Shown here: positions 45,069 through 50,177 of the stretch, one piece after another
Layout of the letters: each line of letters begins with the position of its first letter
Numbering within the stretch: position 1 is the first letter of the stretch
Origin: Collinsella aerofaciens
Lineage (GTDB): Bacteria; Actinomycetota; Coriobacteriia; Coriobacteriales; Coriobacteriaceae
DNA length: 50,177 nt
Direction: 5' to 3'
Assembly (NCBI GenBank): GCA_905213325.1
Contig: CAJMHW010000014.1
Location: forward strand, 1 to 50,177
Notes under the pieces: generated by a model
The model's database searches: none
Told to the model about the DNA's origin: nothing
Seen by the model: only the letters and a program-made list of their open reading frames with translations
Translations under genes and position numbers: made by a program

Positions 45069-46913
45069 CTAGGCCTCCTTGGTCGTAGAAATAGAATCGG
45101 ACGATACTTCGACAGGTCCGCCAAAAGTACGGGCAGCTGCGGCTCCACCGGCAAGCGGAGTCGCCATCTGGGCTTTTGTGCGTCGCGGTGCCGAAACGGG
45201 AAGTTCAAAGGCAAAGCCCATCGCAAGCAAAAACCACGTAAGCGTATAGGTTGCAACCAGAGCGGCAACAAGGCCGCCCATCACGGCGCGTTGGGAAAAT
45301 ACGCTACATGCAGCCACAACCAGCACCGGAACCTCGCAGGCAGAAAGCGCAAGCACACCCTGCAGGAAGCCCGAGCGCCGATCGCGCGCAAGTGCCCCCG
45401 CGGCAACGCCGGCTATGCCTGGCAGCGCCAACGCCAGTGCGGCAATAATACCCGGTAGCGACCCAGACCACACGAGCGATCCCAAAGTCGCCGTCACGCG
45501 AGCGCCCGACGCCAGCAGCGCGGCCGAAACCACGACCACAGCCCAAACCACGCCACAGACGACCGTCGCGCCGACCATCAGCGCGCGACGCACCGCGCGG
45601 CCAGACGCATCCATGGGGCACGGCGTGAGCGGCTCGCCGCGGAGCGAACGACCGACATTTTGCGCATAGTGGTCACAAAACGCCGAGAGCGCCGCCTCGA
45701 CCGCCGCCGGCTCGGGACGATCTTTTTGATGGCTGGACAGACAGGCCATCACCACGTCGAACAGCTGGGCATCGACAAACGCCAGCGCATCGCGTAGCTC
45801 TTCGGAATCCGGCTCAAGCCCTAGCTGCTGGGCCTGCTCGGCCGCGGCGAGCGCCACATCGGGCTCACGACGAAGCAGCTGAGTCAAATCACAACCGGGC
45901 GCATGGGCACCAATGGGATAGTCGGGCCGCGTGTCCATTTTGAGACGGTAGGGGCTCGCGATGTCGCGCGTCCTTTTGCGCGAACCCGAGGCGCCCGAAG
46001 TGCTCGGCGCGGCTTCGTATGGCGCGACGCCGGCAATGAGCTCGTAAACCGTGCTTGCCGCGGCATAGACGTCGATCGCCGGCGACATACGCAAAGCGCG
46101 CAGGTCGGGAATATCGTCGGTGAGCATCTCGGGCGGAGCGTAGGCCACCGTCGCGCGACGCAGCGTCGCATAACGCTCCGTAAACGACGCCTTGCCGCCG
46201 GTACCGGCCACGGCCGACGCAGGCTCAAGCGCCAGCGACGAGCCAAAGTCGATCAGGCACAGGTCAAAGGTGCCCTCGGCAAGCTGCCGGTCAAGCGGTA
46301 GACGCGCCGTGCGCACCATAATATTAGCGGGCGAGATATCGCGATGGACAAAGCCCTCGCCCACCAGGCTCATACGGCAGAGCAGATCGAACAGGTCGCG
46401 ACCCAGACGCGCCGCCACAAGCGGCGACAGGCGTCCGGCATCGTCCACGGCGAGTCGCGAACGCAAGCGGGCAAGCGTCTCGCCCTCGACCCATTCCATG
46501 ACAATTGCAGGCACACCGTCGACCTCGCCCCAGCCATAGAGGCGGGGAAAGCCCTTAAGGCCCGAAAGGGCGCGATGGCATTCGTATTCCTCGCGAAACG
46601 CCGCCTTGAACTTGGCGACCAGCGCCTCGTGAGCGGCATCGTCGTCAAACTCATCGCGCGTCGGCAAGATGAGCTGCTTGAGTGCCACGGCCTCGCCTTG
46701 GGCGTTGACGGCACGCGTCACGCGGCCGATACCGCCACGGCGCATGGTGGCATCGTCGGCAAACAGCATCGTAAAACGACGCAGATAGGCAGGCAGTTCG
46801 TCCTGACCGAGCGCAATGGCCGGCTCAAACCCGTCGACACGCGCCAGGCGCAGGCCGACCATGGGATCGCGACCGAGTGATTGTGGTGTGGTGGATGCAA
46901 GATCGGTCATCAT
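45069..46913 (-). CDS. Membrane-bound Ser/Thr protein kinase (Hanks type)
   Basis: This 614-residue protein has a kinase domain with Gly-loop GGIGRVTRAV (60-69), Lys79 in AVALKQL, catalytic HRDISPANI (190-198) and DFGS (222-225), then PPEML of the activation segment. About four membrane helices follow (roughly 455-590), ending in a short Ser/Thr-rich tail. Unlike PknB it has no extracellular PASTA repeats. The start overlaps the stop of the upstream gene by 4 bp (ATGA). It is the middle gene of a three-gene operon with an extracytoplasmic protein and an FHA protein. Confidence 0.93.
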   Translation of the reverse strand: MMTDLASTTPQSLGRDPMVGLRLARVDGFEPAIALGQDELPAYLRRFTMLFADDATMRRGGIGRVTRAVNAQGEAVALKQLILPTRDEFDDDAAHEALVAKFKAAFREEYECHRALSGLKGFPRLYGWGEVDGVPAIVMEWVEGETLARLRSRLAVDDAGRLSPLVAARLGRDLFDLLCRMSLVGEGFVHRDISPANIMVRTARLPLDRQLAEGTFDLCLIDFGSSLALEPASAVAGTGGKASFTERYATLRRATVAYAPPEMLTDDIPDLRALRMSPAIDVYAAASTVYELIAGVAPYEAAPSTSGASGSRKRTRDIASPYRLKMDTRPDYPIGAHAPGCDLTQLLRREPDVALAAAEQAQQLGLEPDSEELRDALAFVDAQLFDVVMACLSSHQKDRPEPAAVEAALSAFCDHYAQNVGRSLRGEPLTPCPMDASGRAVRRALMVGATVVCGVVWAVVVVSAALLASGARVTATLGSLVWSGSLPGIIAALALALPGIAGVAAGALARDRRSGFLQGVLALSACEVPVLVVAACSVFSQRAVMGGLVAALVATYTLTWFLLAMGFAFELPVSAPRRTKAQMATPLAGGAAAARTFGGPVEVSSDSISTTKEA

Positions 46914-47815
46914 AGGGCAAGCGCCGCCACGTTATTGTTGAAGTTACCGAGCGCGACGTCATCATCGCCGTAATGGCCAACCCATTGACATAGGTTGGTG
47001 TAACAGCCCCACAGATTGGCATACTGCTGATACCACTTTGACCGGGGCGAGAATGTCTGACGACCGAACTCGGCTCGAATGACAAACATCTCCCCGACCA
47101 GGCTGTCGCACGGCCTGGGATCTCCCGTAGAGTTATAGGTCGAGACCACGTCATTGGCACGAGAAACGTAACTGTCGAGCATGTTGTACTTGGTCACAAG
47201 CCAACTGTGAATGCCCTCTTCCTCAGCAGCGGAAAGGCCGCCGGAGTTTGCATCGTTGTCAGTGTTGCCGCCCGTCGAGCCGCCGTTTCCAGGCCCTCCG
47301 GTAGAGGAACCCGACCCAGAGCCGCCGCCCGAACTCGATGAATCCGAGCCGGAGCCAGAAGTATCCGAGCTACCGGGCTTTCCGGACTGCTGGGCGTCCT
47401 GCTCCTTTTGCTGCTCGACCTTATTCACCGTTGCCGCCACGCTATTGTTGGACAATCGATCGATGATCTTGGTGTTGGTGAGCACGATGGTTTTGCCATT
47501 GGCAAGCGTGACTTCGTTGTCCGGGGCCTCGGCGCCGTCCGCATCGTCGGTGCCAAACACAATATGCGCGACCACACTTGCCCAAGCATATCCAGTCGTG
47601 GTACCCAGATCACTTTTGACCTCATGCCCCACGCGCGGTTCGCGTGCGGCATGCGCCTGCATCATGGACGGCACGGTCATGCCATAGGCAGAAACGCCAG
47701 CCATGACCAGCACCAGCGAGCACGATAGCAGTGCGTACGCCCGCGGCGCCAAGCCCAGTCGGCGTCGTATGCGCACCGCGGCGCCGCGCTTTGTCTGAGT
47801 GCCACCGGGCCGCAT
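46910..47815 (-). CDS. Anchored extracytoplasmic protein, unknown function
   Basis: The protein has 301 residues. A basic N-terminus (RIRRRLGL) and one membrane helix (about 26-46) precede an extracytoplasmic part: a region with VTLANGKTIVLTNTKIIDRL, a Gly/Ser-rich linker near 145-200, and a C-terminal helical domain with two Cys in WGCYTNLCQW. No domain is recognised. The ATG has GGAGGAG upstream; a 31-codon extension is rejected. It leads the kinase-FHA operon and is a candidate sensor or substrate of that kinase. Confidence 0.8.
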   Translation of the reverse strand: MRPGGTQTKRGAAVRIRRRLGLAPRAYALLSCSLVLVMAGVSAYGMTVPSMMQAHAAREPRVGHEVKSDLGTTTGYAWASVVAHIVFGTDDADGAEAPDNEVTLANGKTIVLTNTKIIDRLSNNSVAATVNKVEQQKEQDAQQSGKPGSSDTSGSGSDSSSSGGGSGSGSSTGGPGNGGSTGGNTDNDANSGGLSAAEEEGIHSWLVTKYNMLDSYVSRANDVVSTYNSTGDPRPCDSLVGEMFVIRAEFGRQTFSPRSKWYQQYANLWGCYTNLCQWVGHYGDDDVALGNFNNNVAALAL

Positions 47816-47830
47816 GCGTTCTCCTCCAAC

Positions 47831-47855
47831 AAAAACACGCCGCTCGGGAGCGGCG
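47831..47855 (-). terminator. Intrinsic terminator between recR and the kinase operon
   Basis: On the minus strand CGCCGCT, loop CCCG and AGCGGCG are followed by TGTTTTTG. It lies about 205 bp past recR but only about 16 bp before the ATG at 47815, next to that gene's ribosome-binding site. Confidence 0.85.
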
Positions 47856-48060
47856 CATTCATTCGAATCCATATTTGAGTGTATCAGCGAACCAAAAAGG
47901 TTGCGCAACGAATGGACAAATTAAGGATGCGAGCGGAAGCATCCATGCGATAAGCGGATACGAAGCATCTTTGTTGCACAACAAACTCACAGTCGCACGG
48001 GGAAATTATGACTACCCCGTGCGTCGCGAGGAAAACATACGGCAGGAGCAGGCTCGCCAC

Positions 48061-48657
48061 CTAAATCGCGCGGCGGGCCTCGATGGCGCGGCCAAGCGTA
48101 AGCTCGTCGGCATACTCCAAGTCGCCGCCCACGGGAAGGCCGCTTGCCAGACGCGACACCTCGACGCCCAACGGCTTGATGGTACGGGCCAGATAGCTCG
48201 CCGTGGTCTCGCCCTCAATATTGGGGTTGGTGGCGATGATGACCTCGTGGATGTCCTCGTGGCCCAAGCGTGCCAGCAGCTCTCGAATGTGCAGCTGCTC
48301 GGGGCCAATCTTGTCCATGGGACTGATCACGCCGCCCAATACGTGGTAGAGGCCGTGGTAGCTGCCCGTGCGCTCGATCGCCTGGACATCGCGCGGCTCG
48401 CCCACCACGCAAATGCGAGTGGTATCGCGCATCGGGTCCTGGCAGATGGAGCACTCGTCGGCCGTGGCGTAGTTAAAGCAGCGGCTGCAAAAGTGGACCT
48501 CCTGCTTGACCTCCAGGATGGCCTCGGCCAGGCGGCGCGCCTCCTCGGCGTCGGCCTCCAACAGGTAATAGGCGATGCGCTGGGCCGACTTGGGACCAAT
48601 GCCCGGCAGACGGCCCAGCTCATCGAGCAGTTTTTGCAGACTGTGGTTGGCACTCAT
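48061..48657 (-). CDS. recR: Recombination mediator RecR
   Basis: This 198-residue protein loads RecA with RecF/RecO at gaps. LPGIGPKSAQRIAYYLL (17-33) is the helix-hairpin-helix, the zinc finger uses Cys57, 60, 69 and 72, and the Toprim domain follows (about 80-170), including EGETTASYLAR. The length is standard. The ribosome-binding site is weak; the gene starts 13 bp after ybaB, so coupling is likely. Confidence 0.97.
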   Translation of the reverse strand: MSANHSLQKLLDELGRLPGIGPKSAQRIAYYLLEADAEEARRLAEAILEVKQEVHFCSRCFNYATADECSICQDPMRDTTRICVVGEPRDVQAIERTGSYHGLYHVLGGVISPMDKIGPEQLHIRELLARLGHEDIHEVIIATNPNIEGETTASYLARTIKPLGVEVSRLASGLPVGGDLEYADELTLGRAIEARRAI

Positions 48658-48670
48658 ATATATGCGTGTC

Positions 48671-48991
48671 TTAGAACGGCATGCCCGGGATGTTGAGGCC
48701 GCCGGTGATGGCGCCCATCTGCTTGTTGGCGAGCTCGTTGACGCCGCGAACGGCCTCGTTGACGGCAGCCATGATCATATCCTGCAGCATATCGACGTCC
48801 TCGGGATCGAGCGCATCGGGATCGATGGTGAGGTTGACGAGCTCCATCTCGCCGTTAACGGTCACCTTGACCATGCCGCCGCCGGCAGAGGCGTCGACGG
48901 TCTGGGACTTGAGGTTCTCCTGCGCGGCGGCAAGCTGCTCCTGCATCTTGCGAGCCTGCTTCATCATCTGCTGCATGTTCATACCGGCCAT
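48671..48991 (-). CDS. ybaB: YbaB/EbfC nucleoid-associated protein
   Basis: A 106-residue DNA-binding protein. MNMQQMMKQARKMQEQL and the later GGGMVKVTVNGEMELVNLTI are typical of the family. It forms dimers that coat DNA. It lies in the conserved dnaX-ybaB-recR order, but the usual direct contact with dnaX is interrupted by a plus-strand gene. AAAGGAG precedes the ATG. Confidence 0.96.
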   Translation of the reverse strand: MAGMNMQQMMKQARKMQEQLAAAQENLKSQTVDASAGGGMVKVTVNGEMELVNLTIDPDALDPEDVDMLQDMIMAAVNEAVRGVNELANKQMGAITGGLNIPGMPF

Positions 48992-49153
48992 GATGGCTCC
49001 TTTACGTGCGGCCGCACGCCGAGCTGCAAGGGCAGCCGGAGCACGGCGGGACTTTCAAACTCAAAAATCGTACCACGGCGCGCGGCGAGAGAGCGGGGCG
49101 GACGTGTTACCTCAGTCGATATACATGTCCTCCAATACAAACCGCACTCAAAG

Positions 49154-49188
49154 ATTATGCAAGGTCGAATTATGCAAGGTTGCATAAT
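49154..49188. promoter_or_regulatory. Triple ATTATGCAA repeat upstream of ybaB-recR
   Basis: ATTATGCAAGGT occurs at 49154 and 49169, 15 bp apart, and the second copy forms a perfect inverted repeat with TTGCATAAT (49180-49188, 2-bp centre). It lies about 165 bp upstream of ybaB and 140 bp upstream of the plus-strand gene. On the minus strand CATAAT resembles a -10, without a matching -35. The rest of 48992-49330 has no gene. Confidence 0.55.
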
Positions 49189-49290
49189 ATCGCACACTCA
49201 ATCTAGTAGAGCCGAATCCGGCATTTCATGTGCGCCACTAAATAGCTAAATGCCGAACCGCTGCTCGAGGCGGCGCACATGGCGGCAGGG

Positions 49291-49296
49291 TATAAT
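49291..49296 (+). promoter_or_regulatory. Putative -10 of the plus-strand gene
   Basis: A consensus TATAAT lies 35 bp upstream of the ATG at 49331. No good -35 stands 16-18 bp before it. Confidence 0.5.
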
Positions 49297-49330
49297 TTGA
49301 TTGCCATAGATAGTAATTTGGAGGTGCCCC

Positions 49331-49804
49331 ATGAATGCCCCCAACGCGCTCCAAAACATCCGCTCAAAACACCCCGTTGCATATGTGGTTCTCTATCTCT
49401 TTGTCGGCTGGGCATTGCTGGTTGTCATCACCCATGCCATAGCTTTTGGAGCAGAACTGCTGATAGCCAGCTCGGACCAGCCCGTCGTCAAATGGGAGAC
49501 GACCGATGAGTGCACCGACGGAACCCGAACCGTCTACTACAACAGCCCGTCCCTCTATCAAGAGTTCAAGGTCAAGATAAAGGACTTCAAGATTGTCGAT
49601 GCCGAGCTAGGCGTTTATTTGGCAATCGGAGCAACCATTAACGCCGAGCAAGTCGAGTACACGGACAGCCATGCGACGTATCGTATCGACCTCAGCATCC
49701 TAGGCCGACCGTCACGCACCTGTCTGCTCGAATGCGAGATACGCGGCACCGCGTTGCACATGTCCGAAATACAGATGCGCCCGGACAAGGGGTCCTCTTC
49801 TTGA
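49331..49804 (+). CDS. Small membrane-anchored protein, unknown function
   Basis: This 157-residue protein has one membrane helix (about 16-42) after a short N-terminus, then a soluble part rich in beta-type patterns with charged residues (about 50-157). GGAGG lies six bases before the ATG, and a -10 lies upstream. I do not recognise the family. It sits between dnaX and ybaB on the opposite strand, splitting a normally compact locus. Confidence 0.72.
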   Translation: MNAPNALQNIRSKHPVAYVVLYLFVGWALLVVITHAIAFGAELLIASSDQPVVKWETTDECTDGTRTVYYNSPSLYQEFKVKIKDFKIVDAELGVYLAIGATINAEQVEYTDSHATYRIDLSILGRPSRTCLLECEIRGTALHMSEIQMRPDKGSSS

Positions 49805-49825
49805 GCAGTATACCCGCCTACGCAG

Positions 49826-50177
49826 CTACTCCACCGGCTTGAAGATGGTGGCCTGGCCAAAGACGCTGCGGATGAGGGCCTTGGCCTCGTCCTCGGTCTG
49901 CGGGATGCTCGGGGCTGCGCCCTGATGGCCGAAGGGGCTGCCAGCACCGGGATTGGATTCCCAGGGAGCGGCGGGGACGTCGTCGTTTGCAGAGGCTGCG
50001 GGTGCCACAGCAGCGGCCTTGGTCGCGGACGCCGCACCCGGCACGTCGAACGGGGGCAGATCGTCCCCGCCGGCATCGGCAGCAAAACCACCGACCATAG
50101 CATCGTCGTAGGGCACCTGCTCGGATTCCCATGGCGCAGCCTGCGCAGGCGGCTGAGCCATGGGGACGGACGCGCGC
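49826..50177 (-). CDS. dnaX: DNA polymerase III gamma/tau subunit DnaX, C-terminal end (runs off right edge)
   Basis: The last 116 residues are visible and the frame is open at the edge. The composition (Ala/Pro-rich with repeated APWES segments) and the end EDEAKALIRSVFGQATIFKPVE, shortened to its key part EAKALIRSVFGQA, fit the tail of tau, the clamp-loader subunit. The dnaX-ybaB-recR order supports the call. The ATPase domain is outside the window. Confidence 0.8.
   Translation of the reverse strand, partial: RASVPMAQPPAQAAPWESEQVPYDDAMVGGFAADAGGDDLPPFDVPGAASATKAAAVAPAASANDDVPAAPWESNPGAGSPFGHQGAAPSIPQTEDEAKALIRSVFGQATIFKPVE

Overview
The window reads as chromosomal DNA of a GC-rich, anaerobic, gut-type actinobacterium, most likely Collinsella or a near relative in the Coriobacteriia. 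This is inferred from gene content: a single-chain pyruvate:ferredoxin oxidoreductase, rubrerythrin, an arginine deiminase pathway, a cellobiose-type PTS with a 6-phospho-beta-glucosidase, and LytS/LytTR regulators. I could not run a taxonomic search. Most genes lie on the minus strand. The plus-strand genes are a C39-like peptidase, a second arginine deiminase with its regulator, a DUF4143 ATPase and a small membrane protein.

Layout. 1-9.4 kb: DNA repair and redox housekeeping (mfd partial, nth, an ABC exporter, rmuC, two small membrane proteins, rubrerythrin, a MutY-like glycosylase, an Rrf2 regulator). 9.8-10.8 kb: tRNA-Asp, a 38-bp perfect palindrome and a YfcE-like phosphoesterase. 10.9-18.9 kb: two LytS/LytTR two-component pairs. 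The first is in an operon with a family-2 glycosyltransferase; the second has an in-frame amber codon in its response regulator. An UMF1-type transporter and a zinc-phospholipase-C-like protein lie between them. 19-23.3 kb: an amidohydrolase/APC permease operon and a membrane-anchored C39-like peptidase. 23.7-29.2 kb: a beta-glucoside PTS operon behind a PRD-type regulator. 29.5-37.7 kb: an arginine deiminase island (arcD-like, arcA, arcB, arcC) plus a divergent arcA paralogue coupled to an XRE regulator and a second, almost identical arcC. 37.7-40.2 kb: AT-rich accessory DNA with a gene remnant, 34-bp tandem repeats, an ATPase, tandem hairpins and a nested palindrome. 40.2-43.7 kb: nifJ. 44.1-47.8 kb: an operon of a secreted or anchored protein, a membrane Ser/Thr kinase and an FHA protein. 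48-50.2 kb: recR, ybaB and the end of dnaX, with an unrelated plus-strand gene between dnaX and ybaB.

How the genes fit together. Arginine is imported by the YfcC-type carrier, deiminated (ArcA), split by ArcB and used by ArcC to make ATP. Beta-glucosides enter through EIIABC and are hydrolysed as phosphates. Pyruvate is oxidised by NifJ, and oxygen stress is met by rubrerythrin.

The most unusual content is non-coding. (i) Two 3'-end modules have long hairpins whose stems differ in sequence but stay self-complementary around a conserved loop. (ii) There are other very long palindromes, three 80-bp-spaced hairpin units and a MITE-like element. (iii) Several intrinsic terminators sit only about 15-40 bp upstream of the next start codon. 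(iv) The two arcC copies are direct repeats of about 1,046 bp that could delete 7.1 kb by recombination. I found no CRISPR array, prophage or complete transposase.
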